Positions 35,052 through 44,012 are shown, numbered from the stretch's first letter. The stretch: 64,000 nucleotides of DNA from Pedobacter psychrophilus (GCF_001652725.1 NZ_LWHJ01000028.1:310001-374000); one strand, 5' to 3'. A program made the numbers and translations. The notes: generated by a model not told the origin, from the sequence alone.

Positions 35052-36191
35052 ATGAACGGCAACGGTTTTAAGGTGCTCTTAATATTATTAATCACCTCTA
35101 TTTTGGTTTCTTGCAGTAGTGGTAAAAAAGCTTTGCAAAATGGCGATTACGACAAAGCAGTTTACACAGCTATCAATCGCTTAAAAAGTAATCCAAATAA
35201 ATCAAAGGCAATATCAACATTATCTAATGGCTACAAATATGCTTTGGAAAGGCATTTGAGTCGAATAAACGATATTAAATTAACGGATGATATTTTTAAA
35301 TGGGAACAAGTTATAAACGAATATCAAAACATTAATTATTTGGCAAACGCCATTGCAGATTGTCCTAGCTGTATGGAAGCGGTTCCAAATCCAGAAAAGT
35401 ACATTGCAGAAACCAGCGACGCAAAATATTTTGCTGCTGAAGCAAGGTACAATAATGGTAAAAAGTTATTAGCAAAAAACAATCGCAGTGCGTCAAAAGA
35501 TGCTTATTTTGATTTTGAGAAAGCAGAACAATTATATCCTGATTTCAAAGATGCCCAAAACATGATGGATAGCGCTTATTTTGCGGCTTTAATAAGAGTT
35601 GTAGTAGAACCCGTGTTGGTTAATTCTAGATTATATAAACTGAGTAACGAATATTTTCAAGATAAGATTTATGAGTTTATGAAAAATTATGAAACCAAAA
35701 GCTTTGTGAAATTTTTCACTCCAGATGAAGCTAGAGTTTCCAAATTTAAGTTCGATCAAGTTTTAAGCTTAAACTTTGATGATTTTATTGTTGGTCAAAC
35801 CTATGTGAAAGAACGAATTGAGGATATTAAAAAAGACAGCATTAAAACTGGAGTAACCAGAGATTCTACTAAAAAACCTATTTATACAACGGCTACAGGA
35901 AAGTTGACAACTTTTGAAAAAACCATCACATCTAGCGGGCTTTTAGATTTTCAGATTAGAGATATGAATGGAAATGTCATTACTCATGAAAAAATGCCAG
36001 GAACTTTTGTTTGGAGAGATAGTTGGGGAACTTACCGTGGGGATGAAAGAGCTTTAACAGATAATGATAAACGTTTGTTAAATAGAAGAGAGACGTATCC
36101 TCCAGCTCCACAGGATTTATTTATAGAATTCACAAAACCGATTTTTGATCAATTAACCTATAAGGTGCGAAATTTTTATAGTAGGTATTAA
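35052..36191 (+). CDS. Lipoprotein with TPR-like N-terminal part
   Basis: A 379-residue protein; ATG 35052 gives a lipoprotein signal with lipobox LVSC (Cys about residue 21). An in-frame upstream TTG at 34995 would add 19 residues. The N-terminal half looks helical and TPR-like (ALQNGDYDKAVYTAINRLKS, SKDAYFDFEKAEQLYPDFKD). The C-terminal half is a mixed domain with SFVKFFTPDEARV and DFQIRDMNGNVITHEKMPG, WRDSWGTYRGDERAL. I do not recognise a named family; homologues are found as hypothetical lipoproteins in Bacteroidota to my recall. Probably anchored in the outer or inner membrane facing the periplasm. Confidence 0.7.
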   Translation: MNGNGFKVLLILLITSILVSCSSGKKALQNGDYDKAVYTAINRLKSNPNKSKAISTLSNGYKYALERHLSRINDIKLTDDIFKWEQVINEYQNINYLANAIADCPSCMEAVPNPEKYIAETSDAKYFAAEARYNNGKKLLAKNNRSASKDAYFDFEKAEQLYPDFKDAQNMMDSAYFAALIRVVVEPVLVNSRLYKLSNEYFQDKIYEFMKNYETKSFVKFFTPDEARVSKFKFDQVLSLNFDDFIVGQTYVKERIEDIKKDSIKTGVTRDSTKKPIYTTATGKLTTFEKTITSSGLLDFQIRDMNGNVITHEKMPGTFVWRDSWGTYRGDERALTDNDKRLLNRRETYPPAPQDLFIEFTKPIFDQLTYKVRNFYSRY

Positions 36192-36215
36192 ACAATAGAT
36201 TTTAGTTAACAATCT

Positions 36216-36536
36216 TCAACCTCGTCTGTGTCCTCATAGACCGAAACTAAAAATGTCTGTCAAGACACAGACCACGGAAAAATTGTTAATATAATCACGC
36301 AGAAAATAATGTCATACCTACGGCATTCAAAAAAATTATAATTTTTTCTACCGTAATGTCGTCCCACTGGGACTTTTCAACCTCGGTATGTGTCCTCACA
36401 CCGAAACTAAAAAGGTCTGTGAAGACACAGACCACGGAAAAATTGTTAATATAATCACGCAGAAAATAATGTCATACCTACGGCATTCAAAAAAATTATA
36501 ATTTTTCTACCATAATGTCGTCCCGCTGGGACTTTT
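36216..36536. repeat. Tandem duplication of a ~160-base hairpin-rich element
   Basis: Unit 1 (36216-36376) and unit 2 (36377-36536) align at an offset of 160, with an exact 85-base match at 36262-36346 and 36422-36506. Each contains complementary pieces, for example GGTCTGTG / CACAGACC in unit 2 around a 4-base loop, and a TCCCxCTGGGA hairpin at its end. No reading frame of note. It fills the 528-base gap between the lipoprotein and the PIG-L gene with the next two elements. Confidence 0.85.
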
Positions 36537-36565
36537 GGTAGCTCCATCGGAGCGACATTATGGTA
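36508..36565. repeat. REP-like element: 13-base inverted repeat enclosing two hairpins
   Basis: TACCATAATGTCG (36508-36520) and CGACATTATGGTA (36553-36565) are perfect complements. Between them lie the hairpins TCCCgctGGGA and GCTCCatcGGAGC. This makes a three-way junction like those in REP/BIME elements mobilised by RAYT (Y1-type) transposases. No such transposase is in this window. Confidence 0.75.
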
Positions 36566-36587
36566 ACCTCAGAGATGCGAAATTATG

Positions 36588-36613
36588 ATAGCCCCATCGG
36601 GGCGGCATTATTA
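36588..36613. repeat. Partial copy of the REP-like hairpin
   Basis: GATAGCCCCATCGGGGCGGC then ATTATT has the same plan as the right half of the preceding element (GTAGCTCCATCGGAGCGAC then ATTATGG). The stem GCCCC / GGGGC shows compensatory base changes relative to GCTCC / GGAGC, so the hairpin, not the sequence, is kept. Confidence 0.6.
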
Positions 36614-36719
36614 CAAACTTTAAAAAGTGACATTTTACAAAACCATTCAGTAATTTTTTTATTCGTAAACCATCAACCAAAGAATACTTTACTAAATTGC
36701 TAGGATTAAATCACAGCAA

Positions 36720-39149
36720 ATGAAATCCAGAATAATCTTATTTTTCTTTTTAATAAATACCACTTTCCTTTTCGCTCAAAATTCTCCTCAACTTAACTCG
36801 AGCGATATTTTACAAAACATAAAAAAATTAAATGTAACCGGAAGCGTATTATATATTGCCGCCCATCCTGATGATGAGAACACCAGATTGTTAGCTTATT
36901 TGGCTAAAGAAAAGAATTATAAAACTGGTTATTTAGCTTTAACGCGAGGTGATGGCGGTCAAAATTTGATAGGCAATGAACAATCTGAAGATTTAGGTCT
37001 AATCAGAACTCAAGAATTACTTGCCGCCCGCAGAAACGATGGCGCAGTCCAGTTTTTTACCAGAGCTAATGATTTTGGTTTTTCTAAAACGCCACAAGAA
37101 ACCTTTAAAATTTGGAACAAAGATTCTATCCTTTCTGACGTGGTTTACATTATCCGTAAATTTAAACCCGATGTAATTATTACCCGTTTCCCTCCAGATT
37201 CAAGAGCAGGACACGGACATCATGCGGCTTCTTCAATTTTAGCACAAGAAGCTTTTGATGCAGCTGCAAATCCAAAAATGTTTCCAAACCAGTTAAAAGA
37301 AGTACAAGTTTGGCAGGCAAAAAGAATTCTTTGGAACAACTACAATTTTGGTGGAAACGATAATACTGCAGAAGACCAATTGAAAATTGATGTTGGTGTT
37401 TATAACCCCTTATTAGGAAAAAGTTATGGAGAAATCGCTGCAGAAAGTCGTTCTAATCATAAAAGCCAGGGATTTGGAAGTGCCAGACAGCGTGGTAGTT
37501 CCTTAGAATATTTTAGTGCCTGGAAAGGTGGCTTACCAAAAACCGATTTAATGGAAGGCGTAAAAACCGATTGGAGCAGAATTGATGGTGCGGGTAATAT
37601 TGCCAAGCAAATTGAAAATATCCAAAACAGTTATGATGCTTCAAACCCCAAAAAAAGCGTTGCGGATTTACTTCAATTATATCAATCTATTACTAGCTTA
37701 AAAAACAATTCTTCTTTAGTAGAGGATAAGTTAAATGAAGTTAAAAATCTGATTTTAACTTGTAGCGGAACTTGGTTTGAAGCTTATGCAGAAAATCCAC
37801 AAATTGCCGTTAACAATCCTTTTAAAGTAAAAATTGATGCAATCAGTCAGCTAGATAATATAGTAATTAACTCAAGTATAAATCAAGAAAAACTGACGCT
37901 AAGTTCAAATAAATTTCAAAGTATTAATGGAACTCAAACCGCCAAAGAAATTAGCCAACCTTATTGGTTAAAAAATGAGCATGAAGTAGGAATGTATGAA
38001 ATCGGCAATCAAAATAATTTGATGTTTCCAGAAGGAAAACCTGCTACAACAATAGATTTTATAGTAACTATTAATGGAGTTGAGCTTAGCTTTACCCGCC
38101 CACTTGTTTATAAATATACCGACCAAGTACGTGGAGAAGTCTACCAGCCTTTAGCAATTACGCCTCCGGTTACTGCAAATTTAGATGCCAAAGCTTTTAT
38201 TTTTAATAGCGACGGAAGTAAGGATATTCATGTCAAATTAAAAGCTTTTAAAAATGATGCAAAAGGAACATTAAGTTTAGAGTTACCAAAAGGGTGGATT
38301 GCTTATCCTGCAAAAGTTGATTTCAATTTAAAGAAATATGGTGAAGAACAAGATTTAGTTTTTAAAATATCGGCACAAGCCAAAGCCCAAAATGGCGATT
38401 TAATAGCTACAGTTTTAATTGATGGAGAAAAATTTACTAAAGGAATTAAAACCATCAGTTATGAGCACATCCCAACCATTACTTATTTTCAATCGGCGAA
38501 AGCCAAATTGGTAAAATTAGATTTAAAAACAACGGCTAAAAACATAGGATACATTGCTGGCGCTGGAGATTTAATGCCTGAAACTTTGAAAGAAATTGGA
38601 CTAAACGTAACCATGCTTTCAGAAAATGAAATCATGAACGGCGACCTTTCTAAATACGATGCTATAATTGCTGGAATTAGAGCCTATAACGTGAATGATA
38701 GGCTAAAATTTGAGCAAGCAAAGCTGATGAAATATGTAGAAAACGGCGGAACCTATTTGGTACAATATAATGTAAACCGTCCGCTGGTTTTAGACCAAAT
38801 TGGACCTTATCCATTTACTATTTCTAGAGATAGAGTGACCGAAGAAGATGCAAAAGTGAACTTTGTAAAACCAGAAAGTAAGGCTTTAAATTATCCTAAT
38901 AAGATTACCGAAAATGATTTCAAAGATTGGATACAAGAAAGAGGAATTTATTTTACCACTGATGAAGATAACCATTATGAAAAGCCTTTGAGTATGAAAG
39001 ATACTGGAGAAAAGGAATCTGATGGGTCTTTATTAATAGCAAATTATGGTAAAGGAAAATTTGTTTATACAGGTTTAGTTTTCTTTAGAGAATTGCCGGC
39101 TGGTGTTCCTGGGGCATATAAATTATTTATGAATTTAATTTCTAAATAA
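36720..39149 (+). CDS. PIG-L family (LmbE-like) deacetylase, secreted
   Basis: An 809-residue protein with a signal peptide (FFFLINTTFLFAQ). The N-terminal PIG-L deacetylase domain carries the zinc-binding AAHPDDEN motif at about residue 47 and a second ligand motif in RAGHGHHAASS at about residue 166. The C-terminal 450 residues include beta-rich parts (NPFKVKIDAISQLDN, LELPKGWIAYPAKVDF) and a ThuA/glutamine-amidotransferase-like part (YDAIIAGIRAYNVNDR, YGKGKFVYTGLVFFREL). Members remove N-acetyl groups from sugars such as N-acetylglucosamine. The substrate here is unknown. A tiny ORF and a PQQ-propeller gene follow in a coupled arrangement. Confidence 0.88.
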   Translation: MKSRIILFFFLINTTFLFAQNSPQLNSSDILQNIKKLNVTGSVLYIAAHPDDENTRLLAYLAKEKNYKTGYLALTRGDGGQNLIGNEQSEDLGLIRTQELLAARRNDGAVQFFTRANDFGFSKTPQETFKIWNKDSILSDVVYIIRKFKPDVIITRFPPDSRAGHGHHAASSILAQEAFDAAANPKMFPNQLKEVQVWQAKRILWNNYNFGGNDNTAEDQLKIDVGVYNPLLGKSYGEIAAESRSNHKSQGFGSARQRGSSLEYFSAWKGGLPKTDLMEGVKTDWSRIDGAGNIAKQIENIQNSYDASNPKKSVADLLQLYQSITSLKNNSSLVEDKLNEVKNLILTCSGTWFEAYAENPQIAVNNPFKVKIDAISQLDNIVINSSINQEKLTLSSNKFQSINGTQTAKEISQPYWLKNEHEVGMYEIGNQNNLMFPEGKPATTIDFIVTINGVELSFTRPLVYKYTDQVRGEVYQPLAITPPVTANLDAKAFIFNSDGSKDIHVKLKAFKNDAKGTLSLELPKGWIAYPAKVDFNLKKYGEEQDLVFKISAQAKAQNGDLIATVLIDGEKFTKGIKTISYEHIPTITYFQSAKAKLVKLDLKTTAKNIGYIAGAGDLMPETLKEIGLNVTMLSENEIMNGDLSKYDAIIAGIRAYNVNDRLKFEQAKLMKYVENGGTYLVQYNVNRPLVLDQIGPYPFTISRDRVTEEDAKVNFVKPESKALNYPNKITENDFKDWIQERGIYFTTDEDNHYEKPLSMKDTGEKESDGSLLIANYGKGKFVYTGLVFFRELPAGVPGAYKLFMNLISK

Positions 39150-39150
39150 G

Positions 39151-39213
39151 ATGGATAAAAAGAGAGTTTTAGCTTATGTATTAATTTTATTGGCTATCGC
39201 CGATTTTAGATGA
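39151..39213 (+). CDS. 20-residue hydrophobic ORF, leader or remnant
   Basis: ATG at 39151 is one base after the PIG-L stop and its TGA (39211-39213) overlaps the next ATG as ATGA. It reads MDKKRVLAYVLILLAIADF plus Arg: a basic start and one hydrophobic segment. The tight coupling on both sides is unusual for chance. It could be a coupling mini-gene, a small membrane peptide or the stump of a deleted membrane protein gene. No family recognised. Confidence 0.35.
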   Translation: MDKKRVLAYVLILLAIADFR

Positions 39214-40370
39214 AAAAAAGAAATATTTTTCTGATAGCTTTCTTTCTTCTTTTTAGTGGATTGATATTTTCATTGCTTTTTGCAAGATATCAATCAGATA
39301 AGGAAAGCGAGAATAAAGTCAGGCTAAAAGAGGTATTTGAAAAGGAAATAACAGCAGCACTTGATTTAAAATATGTTAGTTATAATCCGCTTTATGCTCA
39401 TAGTAGTTACGTAAGAATCATAAAGGATACAATAATGGGCTTTAATAATGGTTTTAATGATTATAATGCTGGATTTTTCTTCCAAAGTTTAAAACCACTT
39501 AAAACTGCAACTCTCGTTCAAGTTACTTTTCAAGAACATGACCCCTATCCTTCTGATAATTACATAGGCTATTACAATAATGGATGCATGTATTTTGGTG
39601 CATATGGAGGGAGTCGTATGGAAAGGGTTTGTATAGATGGGACTACTAGAGATTATTTCTCAAAATATGAAAATACAATGTTTTATGCAAATAAAGTTCT
39701 CTTATATAAAGATAAAGCCGCTATTACGAGCATGAATGGTATCTATATTTTTGATATTAAAAAAGAAAAGCTTTTATGGAGTGAAAGGTATGGTAATGAA
39801 TTATTTGATGGATTTAGTGTCCTTATTGACAATAAATTTTATTATGTCAGTATTAGAGGGACATTCGTTTGTATGAATTTAGACACATTAAAAAAAGAAT
39901 GGGAAACCCCACTTAAAATAAAAATGGATTATCCCTATAGCGAGATTTATCAAGAATTGCAAAGCATATATCATTCAGATAATATTATTGCAATCTATGG
40001 GCTTGATAAATTGTTACTGATAAACTCAAAAACAGGAAAAATTATATGGAATTTTCCATGGAATATTAAACCGTCTGTTGATCAGCCAACTGTTAAAATA
40101 ATTGATAAATTGATTTATTTCTCTAATAAAGGCGAATTGTACTGTATAGACTATACATCGAATAATTTAATATGGAAATTTAAAGATGCGATATTTAAAG
40201 GTATCTATAAAAATTTTGTTATCGCAATGAGTAAAAACTCGGATTTTTATTTAATAATAAATAAAGATACTGGTAAGTTGAAAACAAAAATAATAACTCC
40301 AAAAAATGGTTATCCGATAGTTTTGGTAGACAGCTATGTTATTATTGATAACAGAACAATTTATAAATAA
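39210..40370 (+). CDS. Membrane-anchored PQQ-like beta-propeller protein
   Basis: A 386-residue protein with an N-terminal membrane segment (IFLIAFFLLFSGLIFSLLF). From about residue 165 it has PQQ-type propeller blades with the usual W ending: IYIFDIKKEKLLWSERYG, FVCMNLDTLKKEWETPL, LLINSKTGKIIWNFPW, LYCIDYTSNNLIWKFKDA. The first 150 residues are not recognisable. Such domains mostly serve in protein binding. No cofactor motif is evident. The gene is coupled to the 20-codon ORF and through it to the PIG-L gene. A perfect palindrome spans its stop. Confidence 0.7.
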   Translation: MKKRNIFLIAFFLLFSGLIFSLLFARYQSDKESENKVRLKEVFEKEITAALDLKYVSYNPLYAHSSYVRIIKDTIMGFNNGFNDYNAGFFFQSLKPLKTATLVQVTFQEHDPYPSDNYIGYYNNGCMYFGAYGGSRMERVCIDGTTRDYFSKYENTMFYANKVLLYKDKAAITSMNGIYIFDIKKEKLLWSERYGNELFDGFSVLIDNKFYYVSIRGTFVCMNLDTLKKEWETPLKIKMDYPYSEIYQELQSIYHSDNIIAIYGLDKLLLINSKTGKIIWNFPWNIKPSVDQPTVKIIDKLIYFSNKGELYCIDYTSNNLIWKFKDAIFKGIYKNFVIAMSKNSDFYLIINKDTGKLKTKIITPKNGYPIVLVDSYVIIDNRTIYK

Positions 40371-40380
40371 ATTGTTCTGT
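40351..40380. repeat. Perfect 14-base palindrome across a stop codon
   Basis: ACAGAACAATTTAT (40351-40364) and ATAAATTGTTCTGT (40367-40380) are exact complements separated by two bases, with the TAA of the PQQ gene inside. There is no T-run after it on either strand, so it is not an ordinary intrinsic terminator; it may stabilise the mRNA end. Confidence 0.7.
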
Positions 40381-40460
40381 AAAATGTTACGTTTAAATAT
40401 CAAAACATATTTAGTTTCTAATTTTACTATTTAGTTCTATTCTTTTCAAATTATATATTA

Positions 40461-41495
40461 TTAAATGATTTTCTCATCCTTCTCTTTCATAAAAATAAAA
40501 TTCTTTAAATAGTTATCGATAATATCTATTTCAATTCCATCATGCAGTAATCCAATAAATTTATCAGGACGAACAACGAATGTCTTTTTTTCTCCTTTTC
40601 TAATTTTTAGTGCATCAAAAACAGCTTCATTGTTTTCGCTAAAAGGCAAATAAAAAAGTTGAACCGGATAATGCAGTTTTACCCATTTTGCAATTGTAAA
40701 AAGGTTGGTTGGGATTAATGAACCAAATATAATAACCGAAAAATATTTGTAGCTACACCATGCATACAAATTAGATTGCTCTTTTTTTTTCTCATCAAAA
40801 AAGTTAAGATTTGGCAATAATTCGCCGGCTTGTAAATTTCTGTACTGACTTAAATGCAAAGAAATTTTGCTGTCTTGCAAATTAAAATCTTGAGTTTTAA
40901 TGGTCATTTTATCCAACCATTTTAAGATAAAATTTCTTTTTTTATTAGAGTTGAGAGAAATATTTTGAACTTTAAATAACTCTGATTCTTGAGGATAACT
41001 ATTTAAAATATCTACTTTTAAAGTTTGGTTAGCATAAATTCCAATTAATCTCCAGGCCAATATTAAAGCATTACGAAAAGATTCAATTTCTGTTTGGTTT
41101 TCAAAATTTGAGCTATCAAAAAAATATTGAGTTTCATGGGGATTTTTCTTTTCCTTTTGGATAAAGAAAAAAGATTGATCAGATTGCTTTTCAATCTTAG
41201 CCTCCCAGATTACGCTACATAAATTTTCTGCTAATAATTTTAAAGATTGATTGATGAAATTTTCAGTTTCAATGGTTTTATTTGCTGTTTCTTCTGCTGA
41301 AAATGAAAATCCAAAATTCTTTAAAAAAGATAAACAATAATCGTCTAAAACAAATTGAATCGATTCTATTCCTAAGTCAATTCTTTCATCAACAATTAAA
41401 ACTTTTGCACCGTTAGTTGATAGTGCAACTGCCAAAGCTAATGTGCTTGGGCTAATACCTTGAATTAAAATCTCTGATGAAGAGGGAATGATCAT
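40461..41495 (-). CDS. Shortened FAD-monooxygenase-like protein
   Basis: A 344-residue protein. The N-terminus resembles the FAD-binding Rossmann start of aromatic hydroxylases, but the GxGxxG loop is degenerate: GISPSTLALAVALSTNGAKV then LIVDERID. The C-terminus resembles their thioredoxin-like end (KKTFVVRPDKFIGLLHDGIE). The middle is about 200 residues shorter than the usual 530-550 and the GD motif is not found. It may be non-catalytic. Its start overlaps the stop of the methyltransferase gene by 4 bases, so it is translated with it. Function unknown. Confidence 0.5.
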   Translation of the reverse strand: MIIPSSSEILIQGISPSTLALAVALSTNGAKVLIVDERIDLGIESIQFVLDDYCLSFLKNFGFSFSAEETANKTIETENFINQSLKLLAENLCSVIWEAKIEKQSDQSFFFIQKEKKNPHETQYFFDSSNFENQTEIESFRNALILAWRLIGIYANQTLKVDILNSYPQESELFKVQNISLNSNKKRNFILKWLDKMTIKTQDFNLQDSKISLHLSQYRNLQAGELLPNLNFFDEKKKEQSNLYAWCSYKYFSVIIFGSLIPTNLFTIAKWVKLHYPVQLFYLPFSENNEAVFDALKIRKGEKKTFVVRPDKFIGLLHDGIEIDIIDNYLKNFIFMKEKDEKII

Positions 41496-42205
41496 TTTGT
41501 TTTTTGTAGCAGAAATATGGTTGGTTTTTTATGTAAATCTAATTTTTCTGCTTTCCATTCTGCAATGGTTTTTGTTTGTACAAATTCGTCTTCGGCAGTA
41601 AGATTACAGGCCACACAAAGTCTGGTTTGGTTACTACAACTTGCTACAATATCATTAAATAAAGGATTATTCCTGAAAGGAGTTTCTATAAAAATTTGGG
41701 TTTGCTTAAAACGCTCAGAAAAACTTTCTAATTCTTTAATCCTTTTAATCCTGTCGGTTTTATCAATAGGAATATAACCATGAAAAGCAAAAGCTTGTCC
41801 GTTAAAACCGGAAGCCATTAAAGCTAAAAGAATAGAACTTGGCCCAACCAATGGAACAACTTTTATTCCTCTTCTGTGAGCTTCGGTAACAATATCGGCT
41901 CCGGGGTCTGCAACTCCTGGGCAACCCGCTTCGCTCATTAAACCCACGTTCTCACCTTTCTCTAAGCCTTCAAAATAAGGTTTTAGGCTAAAGCCACGTT
42001 CATGTTTTCCATAATCATGTATAATTAATTCGCTTTGTGGAGTTTGTAAACCAGCGTTTTTTAAACAACGTCGAGCTGTTTTCTCATTCTCAACAATATA
42101 TTCTTTGATTTGGTTAATTGTTTCACTCAAAAATGGAGTTAAAGATTTTGCTTCTGCGCCGTCTGCCATCACAACGGGAATAAGATATAAAGTGCCTTTT
42201 GCCAT
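41492..42205 (-). CDS. SAM-dependent methyltransferase, RsmI-related (tetrapyrrole-methylase fold)
   Basis: A 237-residue protein of the RsmI-like group in the TP-methylase superfamily. The conserved GLMSEAGCPGVADPGADIV (about residue 90), VPLVGPSSILLALMASG and FAFHGYIP are present. It lacks the TPIGNLxDIT start of true RsmI (starts GTLYLIPVVMADG), so it is likely the paralogue often found in Bacteroidota rather than the 16S rRNA C1402 enzyme itself. The target RNA or molecule is uncertain. Upstream gene of a two-gene unit with the FAD-like protein. Confidence 0.8.
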   Translation of the reverse strand: MAKGTLYLIPVVMADGAEAKSLTPFLSETINQIKEYIVENEKTARRCLKNAGLQTPQSELIIHDYGKHERGFSLKPYFEGLEKGENVGLMSEAGCPGVADPGADIVTEAHRRGIKVVPLVGPSSILLALMASGFNGQAFAFHGYIPIDKTDRIKRIKELESFSERFKQTQIFIETPFRNNPLFNDIVASCSNQTRLCVACNLTAEDEFVQTKTIAEWKAEKLDLHKKPTIFLLQKTK

Positions 42206-42687
42206 CTTACAAATTAAACCATTTCATTTTTAAAAACTCTATTAGTTGATTGGTAAATGTAATAGACTTGATAAGTAGTCAATTTGTTATAATGTTTGAG
42301 GGTTTAAGAGGGATTTGATTTAATAGAAAGTTTTAAGCATTAAAGATAATTTTCTCTAGATAAATTTTGCGTTAAGGATTGAAACGGCATCCTTTTTTTG
42401 CAACTAACCACTATGATTATAGCAAAAAAAGATACAGTGAAAAGCCTGTAAAAACGCCCAAAAAAAATAATACTTTAATAACTGACACCTTTTGAAAATA
42501 CTAATCGTCTTTATATTATAACATCTTTTAAAATGGTGTTACGTTCTTATATCAGTATTTAAAATTATAACATTTAACAGAATCCAAATATGATTCTGCT
42601 AAATGATTGTCATAAAAGAGATGATAGATATAGTTTTAAAAATTGAAGCGTTTATAATTCACAGTTAAAATTTAAATATTAAACATC
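42206..42687. other. 482-base intergenic region
   Basis: Between the divergent methyltransferase and DUF6600 genes. It contains the dispersed hairpin repeat at 42369-42459. The remaining sequence is AT-rich; I see no ORF of note, no tRNA and no clear TAnnTTTG promoter, although promoters for both genes must lie here. Confidence 0.6.
42369..42459. repeat. Dispersed hairpin repeat, copy 2 (GCGTTAAGGATTGAA family)
   Basis: Begins GCGTTAAGGATTGAAACGGC, ATCCTTTTTTT, then a 24-base centre beginning GC and ending GC, then AAAAAAAGATACAGTG, AAAAGCCTGTAAAAACGCCC. The arms match those of 14270-14344 with four or so changes, while the centre is unrelated and longer. Confidence 0.75.
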
Positions 42688-43956
42688 ATGAACTGGAGCT
42701 TAAAAAAATTAACAACCGCCTTTGGAATAATGGTTTTATTTCTAGGCCTAGGTTTTAACAAAGTTGAGGCTAAACCAAATCGTGGAATTTCTCTTCAGGT
42801 TTTTTACGATGAAATGGCTCCCTACGGAGATTGGGTAAATAATCCTGACTACGGTTATGTTTGGAGACCAAATGTAGGTAGGGATTTTAAGCCTTATTAT
42901 ACAAACGGACATTGGGTAATGACCGAATATGGTAATACCTGGGTTTCTAATTATAATTGGGGTTGGGCTCCTTTTCATTACGGACGTTGGTTTTACGATG
43001 ATTATGATGGTTGGGTTTGGGCACCAGATACAGAATGGGGACCAGCTTGGGTAAATTGGAGAAGCGGTGGTGGATATTATGGTTGGGCACCTTTAGCGCC
43101 TAGAATAAGCATCAATATCAATATTGGGAACAGAAACAGGTATTATGTACCTGATAATTATTGGGTGTTTATACCTCAAAGATGTATTTATTATCCATCT
43201 TATAGCAGATATTGGGAGCCAAGGCGCAATGTTTATATCGTTCAAAACACTACAATTATTAATAATATTTATACAAACAGAAATGTAAGATATTATACTG
43301 GCCCTAGGCCCGATGAAATTAGAAGAGCCACAAGACAAGATGTGCCTATCTATAGAACTGCTGATAATGTACGCCCAGGTGTTACAAGTGTAGATAAAGG
43401 AACTGTAAATATTTATCGCCCAGATGTATCCAGGGATGCTAATAATGATGCACCAAGAACGATAGCTAACAATTCTTCTAGACCTAGTAGAACAGACAGT
43501 TCTACTCCAAATTATAGAAGTGGGGATAGCAATAATTCTACAAGGCCAGGTGTAAGCGATAGAGATAATGGTACAATTTCTCGTCCGGATGCTACAACCA
43601 GCAGACCAACAAGAAGCAGTGATAACAATGTTGTTCGTCCTGATGCTACTCCAAATAATGATCGATCTAATGTTCCATCAAATAATCAACCAGTGGACAA
43701 TAGTAGGAGTAACAGACCAGAACCAACCAAGAGTAGTGCGCCAAGACAGGAAGCTCCAGCAAAAGTGGAGAGACCTGAGCCAACTAGAAGTCAGCAACCT
43801 GTTTCCAGGCCAGAGCCTACTAGCAGACCAAGTAGAGTAGAAAGAAGTGAACCACAAAGCCAACCAAAAAGTGTTGAGCGTTCTGCACCATCACGTTCTA
43901 CCGAGGGAAGTATTAATTCTTCCAGACCAAGCAACAGGCCAAGCAGAAATGATTAA
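42688..43956 (+). CDS. DUF6600 family protein with Trp/Tyr-rich repeats
   Basis: A 422-residue protein with a signal peptide (FGIMVLFLGLGFNKVEA). Residues about 30-145 contain the Trp/Tyr-rich motifs of the DUF6600 family: FYDEMAPYGDWVNNPDYGYV, NGHWVMTEYGNTWVS, WGWAPFHYGRWFYDD, GWVWAPDTEWGPAWV, GWAPLAPR. The middle is Tyr/Arg/Asn-rich. The last 200 residues are low-complexity, rich in Ser, Arg, Pro, Asn and Thr (RPEPTKSSAPRQEAP), probably disordered. Secreted to the periplasm or surface. Function unknown; a strong terminator follows. Confidence 0.8.
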   Translation: MNWSLKKLTTAFGIMVLFLGLGFNKVEAKPNRGISLQVFYDEMAPYGDWVNNPDYGYVWRPNVGRDFKPYYTNGHWVMTEYGNTWVSNYNWGWAPFHYGRWFYDDYDGWVWAPDTEWGPAWVNWRSGGGYYGWAPLAPRISININIGNRNRYYVPDNYWVFIPQRCIYYPSYSRYWEPRRNVYIVQNTTIINNIYTNRNVRYYTGPRPDEIRRATRQDVPIYRTADNVRPGVTSVDKGTVNIYRPDVSRDANNDAPRTIANNSSRPSRTDSSTPNYRSGDSNNSTRPGVSDRDNGTISRPDATTSRPTRSSDNNVVRPDATPNNDRSNVPSNNQPVDNSRSNRPEPTKSSAPRQEAPAKVERPEPTRSQQPVSRPEPTSRPSRVERSEPQSQPKSVERSAPSRSTEGSINSSRPSNRPSRND

Positions 43957-43977
43957 ATTGTGATTGATTTATATAGC

Positions 43978-44012
43978 AACTCCCCTTCGTAAATTCGGAG
44001 GGGAGTTTTTTT
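43978..44012 (+). terminator. Intrinsic terminator after the DUF6600 gene
   Basis: Stem AACTCCCCT / AGGGGAGTT with a 12-base loop, followed directly by TTTTTT. Confidence 0.9.
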
